From the NCBI GenBank assembly GCA_033032865.1, contig JAWHQI010000064.1, positions 4,712,001 to 4,776,000 of the forward strand: DNA of 64,000 bases, read 5' to 3'. A model generated the notes under the pieces. The model was given only the letters and a program-made list of their open reading frames with translations. It searched no databases and was not told where the DNA came from. The position numbers were made by a program, and so were the translations under genes. Shown piece by piece: positions 32,037 through 45,120 of this stretch. Source of the stretch: Dactylorhiza incarnata. Lineage: Eukaryota; Streptophyta; Magnoliopsida; Asparagales; Orchidaceae. How positions within the stretch are numbered: the stretch's first letter is position 1; the number at the start of each line of letters is the position of its first letter.

Positions 32037-33410
32037 ATAATCCTTGTCCTAGAGTGCTCTTAAGGTATTGTAGCAAGTGATGCACGACATGAAGATGAGT
32101 TGTGCAAGGGGAAAATATGAATTGGCTTAATTTCTGTACAGCATATGATATGTCTGGTCGAGAAACAGTCAAATACATTAAACACCCAATTAACCGTCGA
32201 TATGATGAAGCATCAGACAGAAAATCACCGCCAAGGGCCTGAAGTTTAAGGTTAGGATCCATGGGTAAATGGACTGGTTTTGAGTTGAGAAAACCAGTAT
32301 CAACAAGGAGACTTAGAGTATATTTTCGTAGGGATAAGGAAATACTGGTGGAAGATCTAACAACTTCTAGGCCCAAGAAATATTTTTCAGTCACCCAATA
32401 TTTTCAGTTTGAACACCCTGTAACAGGGATTGCACATGGTGAAGTGAAGAAGTACTTGGATCATTGAGAACTATGTCGTCAACATATACCAAGAGAACAA
32501 CCAAGTTTCCTGGACCAAATGTAAACAAGCGAATAATCATTTTTTGATTGGATAAAATCATGAACTAGCATAGTAGATGAAAACTTTTGAAACCAATGTC
32601 GAGATGCCTGATGCAATCCATAAATAGATTTATGAAGTTTACAGACTAAATTCTCCCCCTGAATTGGATATCCTAATGGGATAGTCATGTAGATTTCCTC
32701 ATCCAAATCACCATTAAAAAAGCATTATTGATATCCAATTACAATATGGACCAACGTTTTGCCACAACAACAACCATAAGAACACACACAGATGTTAGCT
32801 TATCCACCGGAGAAAACGTATTAGAAAAATCAATACCCTCTTGTTGCAAGTAACCCTTTGCAACTAACCAAGCTTTATGCCTATCAATACTCCCCATCAG
32901 CTCTATATTTACCATGTATAACCAATGACAACCAACACAACATTTATTTTGGGGTTAAAGGAACAATAGACCATGTTTTGTTTGAATCCATGGCTTGAAG
33001 TTTTCCAGCCATTGTCCGTCTCCATGCAAGAAATTTAACAGTTTGATGATAGAACTGTGGTTCATAAGTGGTGGATACTTGAAGAATGAAATCTTTGTAA
33101 GGGTGCAAAGTTTATTATAACTGAGGTGATGATATATTGGATAAGGAGTGGAAGAACAGCCATAATCATGAAGATAAGAAGGTTGTTTTGAAATACGAGT
33201 AGATTTGTAAAGAGTTACCGGAGCTGTGGTAGAAGGGTCCGTAGGTGGTGAATTAGGAGGTAAAGCATCTGAATAAGGTATTGAAGAAGAAACATAAACA
33301 TGTTTATAAGTGGATATATATAATAGAGGTTTGAACAAAGTCATTTTGGGGATCATGTATAACAAGATCAGAAAAAATATCATCATGAGGAGGAAAGGGT
33401 AAATTAACTG
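32037..33410 (-). pseudogene. pol: Ale/Retrofit-like copia, upstream part: linker and reverse transcriptase
   Basis: Minus strand, from the right: a post-integrase linker (YKSTRISKQPSYLHDYG, 33416-32955 frame), RT with IYMTIPLGYPIQGENLVCKL and KSIYGLHQASRHWFQKF (32706-32479), a YVDD box in another frame near 32470-32485, and the RT/RNase H connection MTEKYFLGLEVV, GCLMYLTVSRPDISYAV (32394-32040). Several frameshifts are present. The integrase, gag and 5' LTR are missing to the right of about 33410. The downstream half lies at 19528-20165, on the other side of element A. Confidence 0.88.
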
Positions 33411-33979
33411 CAACATTTTTCGTCTTTAATAACATTTTTGTTCACAACATTTATAAATTATTGTCTAAACATAGAATATAGTGCAGTTTGTAAATGTTGT
33501 CATCAAGTAGTAATTTTAGGCAACATTTGTGACACAACATTCAATAAATGTTCTCTTATTCATTATTGGGAACAATTTCGAAATGTTGTATTTGTCGACA
33601 CACTTCAAACAACAATTGTGTGGTGTTACCTTTTAAAATAATATTTTGCAACATATTAAAAACGTTCCTACAGTTTTCTATGACTATTCACACACCCAAA
33701 AATGCTATTCACAAACCATAAATTTATTATTTCAAATTTCCAAGAATTCTTATTGTTTTCTACCTTGCTCTAGTGTCTTATGTGCCTCCTTACGATTTGC
33801 GAAGACGCCGCCAATTTTGCGAAGACAGGGATTGCGTTCGACGGCGACCTAGCATAAGCGGGTGACTATGATCGTGATACCACGCTAATCGTTTCTCCTG
33901 CACAGGTAAGTAAGAGGGAAGATGGAAAAGACGACGACGCACCGTTGTCTCAAAGCGGCGAGGTAAGGAAAAGGGAAAT
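33411..33979. other. AT-rich region with AACATTT/AAATGTT repeats, possible CACTA end
   Basis: From 33411 to 33620 AACATTT and AAATGTT motifs recur in both orientations, as in subterminal regions of some CACTA transposons. A GC-richer stretch at 33770-33970 with CAGGTAAGTAAG (donor-like) follows. No CACTA terminus was found and no protein is recognisable. Confidence 0.3.
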
Positions 33980-34170
33980 TAGTATTTACGGCTTCACATT
34001 CAATCACAAAAGATCACATGCCCTGCCTCAACTAAGGTCGGGGCTTTTAACACCAACAAAGGCAGTTAGTTGCGGTTATAGAACTGTTCCCGCTTTCTAC
34101 TACCGCCCAAACATACAATTTTAAAATTTCAAACATATATTAACGGTTACACATAATTAATATTGCAACA
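33980..34170 (-). repeat. Probable 3' LTR fragment of the gypsy element
   Basis: On the minus strand GAAGGAGGGAGTAT at about 34184-34171 looks like a PPT, and TGTTGCAATATTAATTATG follows as a plausible LTR start. The outer end was not defined. Confidence 0.4.
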
Positions 34171-34803
34171 ATACTCCCTCCTTCAAACGATCCTTGTCCT
34201 CATGGATCAAATTCTGGAAAGGTTGTCTTGATATATAGGTAATCTTCCCAAGTTGCATCCTCAGCTGGAGAATTGGCCCACTGGATGAGTACCTGTGCCA
34301 CTGGTTCACCTTTACGTGGTATTAGCCTCCTGCTGAGAATCTTCTCTGGTAATTTCAGTGTGTAGCCCTCATCTGTTAAGACTTCTGGAAGAGTGGTAGA
34401 AGTGGGTACTGATCCATTGTGCTGCTTCAGCTGGGAGATTTGGAAAGACAGGTGGATCCATGCTGTTTGAGGTAACGCCAATTTGTATGCTACCAGGCTA
34501 ATTTTGTTGCTGATCTGCTATGGCCCAAAGTATCTTGGAGAAAGCTTGTGTTGGCTTGATGATCGTAAGTTGGATTGCTTGTATGGCGCTAACCGGATAT
34601 ACACCCACTCCCCTTCTTTGAACTCTTTCTTCTTTCTTTTCTTATCTGCTAGCTGTTTCATGCGGTTCTGTGCTTTATGCAGATTGAACTTGAGCAGGTT
34701 GAGAATTTTTTCTCGACTTTAGAGAGTGGAGGTGACTGCTTTATTTTGTGAACCACATGATGTGTATGGCACATGGATTGGTGGAGGTATCCCATAAACC
34801 GCT
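34171..34803 (-). pseudogene. pol: Chromovirus (Ty3/gypsy) pol end: integrase carboxy terminus and chromodomain
   Basis: The minus strand encodes KQLADKKRKKKEFKEGEWVY (integrase GPY/F-type region), SFQISQLKQHNG, and a chromodomain-like tail (QVLIQWANSPAEDATWEDY) ending at about 34200. Chromodomains target chromovirus integration to particular chromatin. In-frame stops break it. Element B interrupts it at 34803, and the rest of pol lies at 46873-48643. Confidence 0.88.
34799..34803. repeat. Target site duplication CCGCT of element B (left)
   Basis: CCGCT here and at 46873-46877 flank the two LTRs of element B. Confidence 0.95.
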
Positions 34804-36558
34804 TGAAGTATCTAGTTGCCAACCTAAATCACCTAGATGGGGGTGAATAAGTGATAACTGCGTCTTTTGCGGAATTAAAAACTTGATGAAATAGAACGCA
34901 CAGAAAGCAAATCACAAACACAGATAACACAAGAAATTTATAAGTGGTTCCCCATTCTTGGGTACTCCACTTGTTGGCCTCGCCAATCTAGCACCACAGC
35001 TAGAATTGACTACATCACTATAACTCAGATCAAAAAAGATCCTACAATCTAGGAGTCAACACTCATACAACTCAGAGACAAATCTCCTACAACTCAGAGA
35101 ATACCTCTCTTACAACTCAGAGAATAACTACTCCTACTACTCGGAGAATGCCTTCTCCTACAATCAATGTAATTAAGGTTTGATACAAACTTATCAACAC
35201 AATACCAGATCTGAAATCCACAAGTATCTTCTTCCTTCTTGAATGACTTTGACTAGTTGACGATGAGGAAGATCAATAAAACTCATATCTGACTTTCTTC
35301 AATTCGAACCGATCCAAAGGATATAGCAGAGGAAGGAGCAGTGATCGAACGAACTTTTTCTTCCACTGGAGACGATTGATTCAGAGAGATGTATCGATCT
35401 CCAACATAGGCGACAGGAGGCGGCACTTTGTCGTTCTTCTTGGAACGAATAGAGAATTAGGGTTAAGATCAGAATGAATGATTATTAATCCTTAAACAAG
35501 AGACTTATATAGTCATAGACTTAACGTTATGAATTAAGGTAGGATTAACCATAAACGAAATCAGAAGAGCCGTCAAATCAGACAGAAGAAATCAACGTCC
35601 CGTCAAATAGACTAAAAATTACTTGAAGGACGAAAACATAATTTCTCGAGAACAAAGGATTTCTCAAAAAATAGCAGCTTCTGCTTCGAGAAAGAATATA
35701 GAAGGATTTACGGCTGCTTGACATAAACTTCTAGAGAGATAAAGGATTTCTCAAGAAATGATAAAAGAGAACTTTTAGAAGAAAGAATCAAACTTCTCGA
35801 GAGATATATGATTTCTCGAGATATAGAATGAACTTGTCGAGAACTATTGACCTCTCAGGAAAAACAACTTAGAAAAACTTTTCTAGAAGATAGAAATATT
35901 TCTCGAGAGATAGATTTGATTTTTCGAGAAAGAAATTGAGAAACAAAACAGCGCAAAGTCTATTCCTCGGCCTGAGAAAAAAATCTTCAAACTGAGCTCG
36001 ACGAACTCACCAATTTCATCGAACTGAGATCGACGAACGAAGAAAGATGAAAGGCGATCAACGAACAACTTCAAACTTTCAGCAGAAAAGAGTTCGACGA
36101 AACTTCTTCACTTCGTCGAACGGAGATCGACGAAAGTTGAACTCAGATTTTCAGAATAACTGGCTAACAAAAGGCGTTCGACGAAAGCACTTAAGTTCGT
36201 CGAACTGAGCTCGACGAACTTATCAAAATTCGTCGAACGCAGAAATACTTAGAAAAATCTTTCTTCTACACTTGCACACCAACCGCACCTCCAAATCATG
36301 GGCTTCAATAGTCTTGAAATTAAAGTGTATCCCAATAGAGAGATCACATATGAGTCAACACCATGTTCCACACAATGAGGAATTACATTGTATGAAACTA
36401 TGCTCATTGACCCACTGTGACCTGACATTGGTCTACACTTAGCAATGTGTACCTGCAAGAATAATACTAGAAAGACATATCAAATACACTAGCAATTCAA
36501 TCTTGGTTCAAGGGTGACTTCCCACAAATCAAGATTATTGTGGATACAATACCCAACA
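34804..36558 (-). repeat. Element B LTR (left, 3' LTR)
   Basis: TGAAGTATCTAGTTGCC...GATACAATACCCAACA. Minus-strand TATA (CTATATAAG) at about 35522-35514. Array of TTCTCGAG then TTCGTCGAACTGAGATCGACGAA-type motifs at 35640-36240, upstream of it. Confidence 0.95.
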
Positions 36559-36575
36559 ATCTCCCCCTATTTGTA
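36559..36575 (-). promoter_or_regulatory. Element B polypurine tract
   Basis: Minus strand CAAATAGGGGGAGAT, identical to that of element A. Confidence 0.9.
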
Positions 36576-36766
36576 GATGTCAGAACCCTCTTTACCAAGA
36601 TGAATTGCAACAAAATAAAACATATATACTACACATCACAGGAGAAAGAATATGAAAACAAAGAGAGCATCAAAATCAAAAACTATATATGATTAAGATT
36701 GTCAAGAATTAATGTTCACACAATCAGATTGAGTAAATGGTTTTGATGGAACTCATAATCTTTCCT

Positions 36767-39054
36767 TTAGGCATTGTCTCTTTTCTTCCGTTCTTGTCTT
36801 GCAAAATAAGCATATGACTTAGGATGGTATTTAGGAGGAGGGGCTGGAGCTGTAGAATTGTTATAGCCATAAGACTTGAAATGTATCATTCTCTTGGTCA
36901 TACTTGTCTCATACTTTTTCCATTCAATTGTGCTGAAATTGTCTGAAACTTGCATACCACCTTCATCCACCAGCTTGAATGAGTCAAGAATAATAATTCT
37001 AGAAACTGGACTCCACACCTCTGGAACTTCCTCAGCAGCAATAACTTTTCCAGAGCTTGACCCAGGAACAGACCTACTAGCAGATGGCCCTTCTCCATAC
37101 TTCCTCTTCCTTAAGCCTGGCACCTTGGACTGAATATCTGGTTGCTCTACAGGCCAAGCCTGGGAATAGTCAGCAGGAGGTTCATATGCAGGTTGCTCTT
37201 CAGGTCTAGGTGAAAACTGAGGTTGTAAAACAAAATCTCATTGTGAATCCACATAACAGTTTTTGTAGTGTGAGCATTGACATCTGCAATCTGCTTCTGA
37301 ACACCAAAATTCAACTGCTCAAACTGATTTCCCCAAGATCTTTGAATTTCAGATATTGACTGATCCAATAGCTCTGCCAACTTATCCTCCCCCTTTCTGA
37401 CTTCTACATATAGGGTTTGTATGACAGACTCTTTGAACTGACCAACTTCATCAACAATTTTGAATGTGTTATTTTCTGCATTGGATTCAATTGATTCTTA
37501 AGTCTTTTTTACCTGGAGAGTTTGAGCTAAAACTGTTGCCACACCCTCAATTGTGTGATCAATTGCTTTTCCCCCTTGAATCACAATTTCTTTGAGAGAA
37601 TCTATCTTGGCTTGAATTTCAACTAGACTTTTACTCAGGTCTTTTTCAACTTCTGAAATCCTAGCATGAACTTTCTTGAATGACTTCTCAAACTTGTCAC
37701 TTTGCTTCTGGATCATCAACTCTATCTTGCCCAGAAGTGAATCTTCTTCATATAAAGGAGGAGTAGGAACAACATTATCAAGAATTTCTTCAATAACTAG
37801 AGAACTTACAACTTTTGGAGCCACAACTTCTTCCTCACAAACTGGCTCTCCCTGAGCATCCCTATTTGCTTCTACACAGAAATCTTTCTCCCCCTCAAAA
37901 TGAGCTGGAGAGGGAGATTGCACATGAACTGAGTCGTCATCAGCTTCATTAGCAAAACCATAATCAGCACCAGACCCTGCCCTTTGGCCACTGGGACTGT
38001 GCTCTTCAAGATTTTCTTTTTGAATCTCATCAACAATATCAGCAATGGTGTCATCAACATCATCTGCCTGAACATTTTCCTGAGCAAAATCTGAAATAAC
38101 TGAATCATTTAGAGGAGCAGATGGAGCACCAGAAATATCAGGAGCAACTGATGGTTGAGCTGAGAATTGAGGATGAACAGATTCTGGAGATGGGATGGAC
38201 TCTAGAGGAGCTGACGGCACTGGAGCTTGTGGTTGAGGTGGAACTGATGTAGCATCTGGAATAGAAGTGTCAGGAGGAGAAGCTGGAGTCACAACCTCAA
38301 TGCCAACAATTTTAGAAGGTTGATGCTCCCCCTGAGAACTTGCACCTATATTTTATTGCTTCTTTATCCTGATGTCCCACCTTTGGATTGTGGAGACATC
38401 GAGTTTCTTCAGATGGTGAATTACTGCACCTTTTGACATATCAAACATTGTTGGGTTCATCTGATTTAAATATAAAGAGAGCATCCTTGCATAATTTGGA
38501 GCAAGTAGACTCGCTTTAATTCTTGAAAGTAAAAGTGATGCCCAGTCGCATTTCTTCCCATTGACTATTGCTATCATCAAGCAGAAAACATCTTCAGATA
38601 CATAGCCTAGACTTCCTGTTTTGCAGAGGAGGACTTTAGAGATTATGTCAACTAGAAGATTCCCAACATCATTCATCTTATTTCTCCTAACTGATGAAAA
38701 ATCTGAATCCAGACCACAATAGATTGCTGTTCTCAGCCAATCTGTATCATCAAGGTCATATTAAGCTTTAATTTCAGGAAGTCTCAAATACTTGGTAAGA
38801 GATTTGCACGAAACCTTTATCTTCAAATTGTTCACAAATGAGATCAACATTTTCCCTTCTTTCACCACTTTCACATTGAGAAAGAAATCTTCAACTTCCT
38901 TAAACAGAATGCGGCAAGGATGTTCTAAAATGAAAGATAAAACGGCTGCGTCTATGAGATAGAAGAGATTCTTAAACTCATCAGAGAAATTACTTAGCTT
39001 TAGTCGGATGAGCTCACTGTCGACACCTATCATCGATCTTGGACGAGGGGCCAT
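36767..39054 (-). pseudogene. Element B third ORF, broken
   Basis: The same architecture as the third ORF of element A in at least five pieces. 39054-38761 holds the start (FKNLFYLIDAAVLSFILEH) and ends at a stop. 38676-38353 holds DIISKVLLCKTGSLGYVSED and MFDMSKGAVIHHLKKLD. 38292-37498 holds the Pro/Ser linker and coiled coil (KIELMIQKQSDKFEKSFKKV). 37380-37147 holds QFEQLNFGVQKQIADV. 37123-36767 holds the basic tail (WSPVSRIIILDSFKLVDEG, YHPKSYAYFARQE). Conservation of domain order across two diverged families argues that the gene was under selection before this copy died. Confidence 0.88.
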
Positions 39055-39164
39055 CGAAGCAAGATGACGAGAAGACCTTCGGAGCGAACAGGAGAGGTCG
39101 CGAGAGAAGATGAACTGACGGAATAGGGTTTTCGGGAAATGAGAGTTTGCGTGAACTTAATTCA

Positions 39165-39440
39165 TCTTGACATCTTATATATATAGTTTTTTTTTTAATT
39201 TTGATTTGACATTTAAATCAGAAGACATTAAATTATTTTTTTAAAAAAATACCTGACAAGATGAAATAGAGCCATTTCTCGAAAGAAAGAAAAAAAAAAC
39301 ATACCTGACATTAATATTTTCCCATTTCTCGTGAAATTGAGCCATTTAAAAAAAAATCTGAATTCCCTGCCCAAGTCCTTCTCTCGAGAGATCAAGTATT
39401 TCTCGGAAAATACATGTCATTTTTCGAGAAGTATAAAAAA
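39165..39440 (-). promoter_or_regulatory. Element B counterpart of the internal promoter-like region
   Basis: TATA-like CTATATATATAAG on the minus strand at about 39187-39173, about 120 nt before the third ORF start, with TTTCTCGA motifs at 39270-39440 upstream of it. The array is sparser than in element A. Confidence 0.5.
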
Positions 39441-39540
39441 GACTTAGATTTTTCTGAAAATTTTAGACTTTTGCTTAACTTGAGAATTTGAACATATGAA
39501 ATTCTTCCTCTCTTCATGGTTTCATTCCGGAATTGATTAT

Positions 39541-42500
39541 TACTCCATGTTGAGCATTCCCAGTTCTGTCTTGAGGAAAGAGAACTTAGTCTCATCCAAT
39601 GGCTTCGTGAAAATATCCGCTACTTGCTTATCCGTCGGGACATAGCTCAGATTAATGTCCCCCATCTCCACATGCTCCCAGATAAAATGATATCGTAATT
39701 CGATAGCTTTGTCCGACTGTGAGAGACTGGATTATTTGCGATGACGATTGCACTGGAGGAGTCTCAAAACATCGGAATGTCCTTGATCTTCATATTATAA
39801 TCTTGAAGTTAATTTCTTATCCATAAAAGTTGTGCGCAATAACTGCCTGCAGAAATGTATTCTGACTCGGCGGTTGAAATTGCAACACAATTCTGCTTCT
39901 TGCTACTCCAGGAGATAAGTCTCCTTCCGAGGAATTGGCACATCCCGGAAGTGCTTTTCCTGTCATCTTTACTACCTGCAAAGTCTGCATCTGAAAAACC
40001 AATTAGTTCGTTATCATTACTTCTTGGGTACCATAAGCCAAGATTTGGTGTACCTTTAAGATATCTCAAAATTCGCTTTGCAGCAGTATAGTGAGATTCC
40101 TTAGAGTTCACCTGATCTCTAGCACATACGCATGTAGAAAACATTATATCAGGCCTACTAGCAGTAAGATAGAGCAAAGAGACAATTATGCTTCTGTACT
40201 TGGTTTCATCGAAAGGTTTCCCTTTCTCATCCTTGTCCAGAGACATAGCTGAGCTCATTGGAGTCCTCATAGAGGTTGCACTTTCCATACTATATTTCTT
40301 AATCAACTCCTTGGTGAACTTCGTCTGTGAGATGAAAATTCCATCTTCAGATTGTTTCACCTGAAGTCCTAAGAAATATTTCAGCTCACCTATACTGCTC
40401 ATTTTGAATTTCCCTTGCATAAGTTTGGAAAACTTCTTGTAAAGGTTATCATCCGTGGAGCCAAAAATAATGGCATCGACATAGATTTGCACTAGCAAAA
40501 TCTTGCCTTTCACTTCCCTAAGAAATAATGTCTTATCTATCTTTCCTCTTGTGAACTTATTCTCAAGAAGAAAGTTAGACAGCGTCTCATACCAAGCTCG
40601 AGGAGCTTGTTTTTCAAACCATATAATGCCTTTTGTAATAAATAAACGTAATTAGGATGTTCAGGATTAACAAAACCCGGAGGTTGGTCCACGTATACTT
40701 CTTCTCTAATATTACCATTGAGGAATGCTGACTTGACGTCCATTTGGTATAGGTGAATCCCTTGAATGCATCATAAGCAAGGAAAAGTCTGATGGATTCT
40801 AGCCTTGCTACCGTAGCATAAGTCTGATCGAAGTCGATCCCTTCTTCCTTGCTGTATCCTTTCGCTGCAAGTCTGGCTTTGTTCTTTATTATTGTTCCTT
40901 CTTCATCTAACTTGTTTCTGTATACCCACTTTGTTCCAATGATGTTCTTACCTTTGGGTTTTGGAACTAGTGTCCATACTTTGCAACGCTTGAACTAATT
41001 TAGTTCCTCTTCCATAGCAATTATCCAAGAGGGGTCTTCATTTGCTTCTTGGAATTTTTTTGGTTCAACCTGCGAGAGAAAACTCAAATGTATGTTTTCA
41101 TTAATAGTACCTCTTCTTGTTCTTATGCTCCATGAGGATCTCCTATGATTTGATCAATCAGATGATCCCTCATGTGCCTGAATTCAAGATTCCTTGCATT
41201 AATTTGAGCACCAGGAACTTCTTCTACAACTGGAGTGTCTTCCTCCACTTGGAAAAAATCTTCATCAAGGTGATCTTCCTCATCAGTTAAGGATGGGGGA
41301 GGGATCTTGATGAAGTGCTGAGCATCTTCTTCAACTGGCTTCTCCAAGCATGAGTCTTGCAACCTTGAACCTATATCTTCAACAGAAACACTAGAGGAGC
41401 TGCTATGTAGCATACTCGTCTCATCAAACACAACATTAATGGATTCTTCTATAACCAGGGTTTTCTTATTAAAAACTCTATAAGCTCTACTATGGATACT
41501 ATAGCCTATGAAAATACCTTCAAAGCTCTTTTCACTAAACTTGGTTTCATAATGCTTTCCATTATTAAGTACAAAACATTTACTGCCAGAGATTCTGAAA
41601 TAAGAAATGGTTGGTTTCTTGCCCTTTAGTAGTTCATAAGGAGTTTTTTCATGGTTTTTATTTATGAGTGCTCTATTTTGCACGTGGCAAGCAGTATTGA
41701 TAGCTTCAGCCCAGACGTATTCTGGTAGTGAAGAGTCACTCAACATTGTTCTGCAAGCCTCAATGAGTGTTCTGTTCTTTCTCCTAGCTACTCCATTTTG
41801 TTGTGGAGTTCGGGGAGAGGAAAACTCATGAAAGATACCAAGGCTTTCACAGAAGTCTATCATGGCTCCAGACTCAAATTCTGTTCCGTGATCATTTCTG
41901 ATTTTGACCACTGAACAATCAAATTCATTCTGGATTTGCTTGACAAAGCTAATGAAAGTATCGAAAGTATTTGACTTGTGTTTTAGAAAGAATACCCATG
42001 CAAAATGTGAGTAATCATCTACAATAACCAATGTATAAGACTTTCCTCCTAAGCTTCTAATTTGCAAAGGACCAAACAAGTCCATATGAAGCAGGTATAA
42101 ACACCCGGTAGAGTCTTTGCCAATAATGCTCTTAAAGGTATCTCTTGTTTGCTTGCCTTTTACACATGCATGACAATGTCTATCTTTAACGCACTTAACA
42201 TTTGGCGCATCACGCACTAAGTTTTGAGAAAATAATTTATTAATAGTTTTATAATTTATATGTGCTAGTCTCTTGTGTCATTGGTCGACAAGGGATGCAC
42301 TATCTTTAGCTAAAAAGCACACTGGTGTAGAAGATGATAAACAAAGAAAATTTAAACAAAATATATTTCTACAACGAATGTCTGATAAGATCGTTTCAAA
42401 ATTTTCTGCCGACTTTATCAAACACTTATCTTTACAAAAATCAACTGTGTATCCTTTATCACAGAGTTGACTTATGCTTATCAGATTATGTTCTAATCCT

Positions 42501-42748
42501 TCCACATAAGCCACATCAGATAAGGATACATTACCATTTGTAATCGTACCGTAACCTTTTGTTATTCCTCTGCCGGATCTGCCAAAAATAACTTTTGGAC
42601 CTTTCGCAACTGGAATAAAATCCTGTAATAAACTCCTAGTCCCGGTCATATGCTGAGAACAGCCACTGTCCAAATACCAGATTGGATTTTTGTTGGCCTT
42701 TGGACATACCTGCAAAAGCAAATTATCTTGCCTTAGGAGCCCAAACAA
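39541..42748 (-). pseudogene. pol: Element B pol, inactivated
   Basis: All pol domains are recognisable in several frames. Protease [13 protein letters not shown] is at 42748-42278. The integrase (42217-41123) has MDLFGP and RNDHGTEF, but the third catalytic position reads VARRKNR where AERKNR is normal, so the glutamate is lost. In RT (40743-39809), QMDV is followed by KSAFLNGNI, a frameshift follows LYGLK, and the catalytic box reads YVDAII instead of YVDDII, at about 40471-40482. RNase H motifs [17 protein letters not shown] and [11 protein letters not shown] remain. The element cannot make its own cDNA or integrate. Confidence 0.94.
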
Positions 42749-45044
42749 AATTGGGTCCTTGGTCCCGTGTCAGTTGAGAACCACGCTGAATGTTAACATT
42801 GCGAGTGGTCTTCCTTGCAATGTTTACTTGTGATCTATTAACATAAGTAGAATTGAACCTACAATCTACGGCAAAGTGACTTATTTTGCCGCAACACCAA
42901 CAATCAAACCTGTTGTACCTTCTCTTAGTATTCTCCTGCTTAACTTTTTGAACGTTAGTTTTGGCAGGAGCATTCCTTCTAGATGCGGATGCCTCATGAG
43001 TACAACACACACATAGTAGTGCTTTCTCCTTAGGCTTAGGTGCAACAACCTTCACTATTGGTGCTCTCTTAGCACTAGGACCATGAACAAAAGCCAAAAG
43101 GACTATAATCTTTTAGATTTATCTCTTGATAAGGTGCTTTGAAAGCACTTTCACCGAGGTTTCGAGGACGAGTCCACCCCTTATAGTCATTGACAGGCGC
43201 AAAATTAATTGGTCGTGTCAAGTGATCATAAGTGCTCTTCATATCGTAGACATTTGTAGGAAAGATAACTTTCTTGAATGCCACTTAATCTTGATGGGTT
43301 TTCCCTTTCTCTTCGGTGGTAGCTTTCATTGCATTCTTATCTTTCTTCTTGGCATGGGCATCCTTAGAAGAATTACTATGACCAGCCACATGACCTAATC
43401 CATTGCTACCTGCTTTAGCAGAGAATCTATCAATGATTGGAAGAATAGTTTTAGGTTAAGAAAACTTTTCAACCAGCTTCTTCTCAGCGGCTAGCTGTTC
43501 TTCCAGCTCTTTGATACTTTCCTCTCTCAGGACAAGGAGCTCATCCGAGCTTTTGATCTTGTCTTGCAAGACTTGGATTTCCTCTCTGAAAGAAGAAAGT
43601 TGTTCAACTTCATTCTTAGATTAGATTCCACTTCCTTGAGAGACATGATCTCCTTGGCCTGGGTTTTGAATACCTTTTGGCATTTGTCAAAGCTTTTAAG
43701 CATTTCAGTATATTGGGTCATCAGCTCTGAGTCATCATCTGAGGGGTAATCCTTTTGCTCAGCTGAGGCATAATCAGAATCAGATAAGATGGTGTGATAG
43801 TTTACCTTCCCGGTATATGGAGGTTCTTCTTCATCATCAGTCATGGCCATCAGCCCGAAGTAGGCTTCTTCTTCATCACTGGAATTTTCTGAGTCACTAT
43901 CACTGAGAGTTTTGGCCTTCTTGGCTACGAAGCTTCTTTCATTTTTCTTTTTCCCATGGGTGGATTTCTTTTCATCTCTTCTTCCACCCTCTTTATTTTT
44001 GTAAGGGCATTCAGTGATCATGTGCCCTGGCTTATTACAGCAATAACAAACAATGTCAGAAGAAACATGTTTATTCGGTTTAGTCTTATACATGTCATGG
44101 TTGCTTGAGCCCTTTCTATGATAATCACCATCACGACGAGAGTGTCTATAGTCTGAGGAAGACGGCTTGTTCTTCATGTGCCTTCTTTTGTTAACCAGTT
44201 TCTTGAACTGACGGGAAATTAAGGAGAACTCCCCATCAGACAGTTCAGAGCAGGAGGAGCTAGCTTCTGATTCTTCTTCATTGTCAGTTTCTTTTTCTCT
44301 GATCAGGGACACAACTTTGCTTTTCCTTGTGCTTTCAGCCTTCAGTGCCAAGGTCCTTTCCTTGCCTGAGGCCCGATTCACATCCTCTTCAGATTTGCGG
44401 ATGTTCATTTGCAGTTCATGTGATAGCAGCTTCCCGAACAGATTTTGCGGGTCAAGATTTGGTAGTTTTCCAAACTCCCTGATTGCAACAGTCTTGTTAT
44501 CCCATTCTTTCGTCAGGGAGCGCAGGAACTTGTCATTCAGTTCACCGTTTGTAAACTCTCTATCATAATTTCTTAGACCATTGACGATTTTGAAGAATCT
44601 TTCATAAGCGTCAGCAATGCACTCCTTTTTATTCTGCTTGAAGGCCTCGTACTCTTGGTTGAGTAGAGATCTTCTATCTTCCCTCACCTCTTCAGTACCT
44701 TCCATGAGGACAATTGAGGACGTCCACATTTCTTTGGCAGATTTGCAATGGATTAAGTTTTGTAACATTGAATCGTCTACTGCACTTGCAATTATGTTGT
44801 TCGCCTTTTTGTCAAGAGCAATAATGGCTATTTCATCCTTAGTTAAATCCATCATTTTCTTCAGTACCTGAATAGTTGGGTCAGCTCGAGAGGCAACCAT
44901 AGGCACTTGGGGACCTTCTTCCACAACTTGGAAGATTCTCAGATCTGCAGCTTCCATGTAAAACCTTACTCTTTCTTTCCACATAGGAAAGTTAGCCTTA
45001 TTGCAGAAAGGCAACTTCAACAAAGATTCCTTGATTCTATCCAT
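42723..45044 (-). pseudogene. gag: Element B gag, frameshifted
   Basis: 45044-43527 covers the amino terminus ([20 protein letters not shown]), the capsid region and the first CCHC knuckle ([14 protein letters not shown]). The frame is lost near 43615 within the coiled coil. 43284-43075 and 43097-42723 hold the carboxy-terminal part with the second knuckle (CWCCGKISHFAVDC, where the usual Gly before His is Ser). The end KAR-stop and the overlap with pol match element A. Confidence 0.93.
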
Positions 45045-45106
45045 GACTTGCTAGCAACTAGAATGGATGGATCCTGTTCAAGGTGTTAACTAGCAACGAA
45101 CAATGA

Positions 45107-45120
45107 CCCTCTGATACAAT
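45107..45120 (-). promoter_or_regulatory. Element B primer binding site with one base missing
   Basis: Minus strand ATTGTATCAGAGGG. The other elements here read ATTGGTATCAGAG, so one G of the tRNA-Met match is deleted. Confidence 0.8.
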
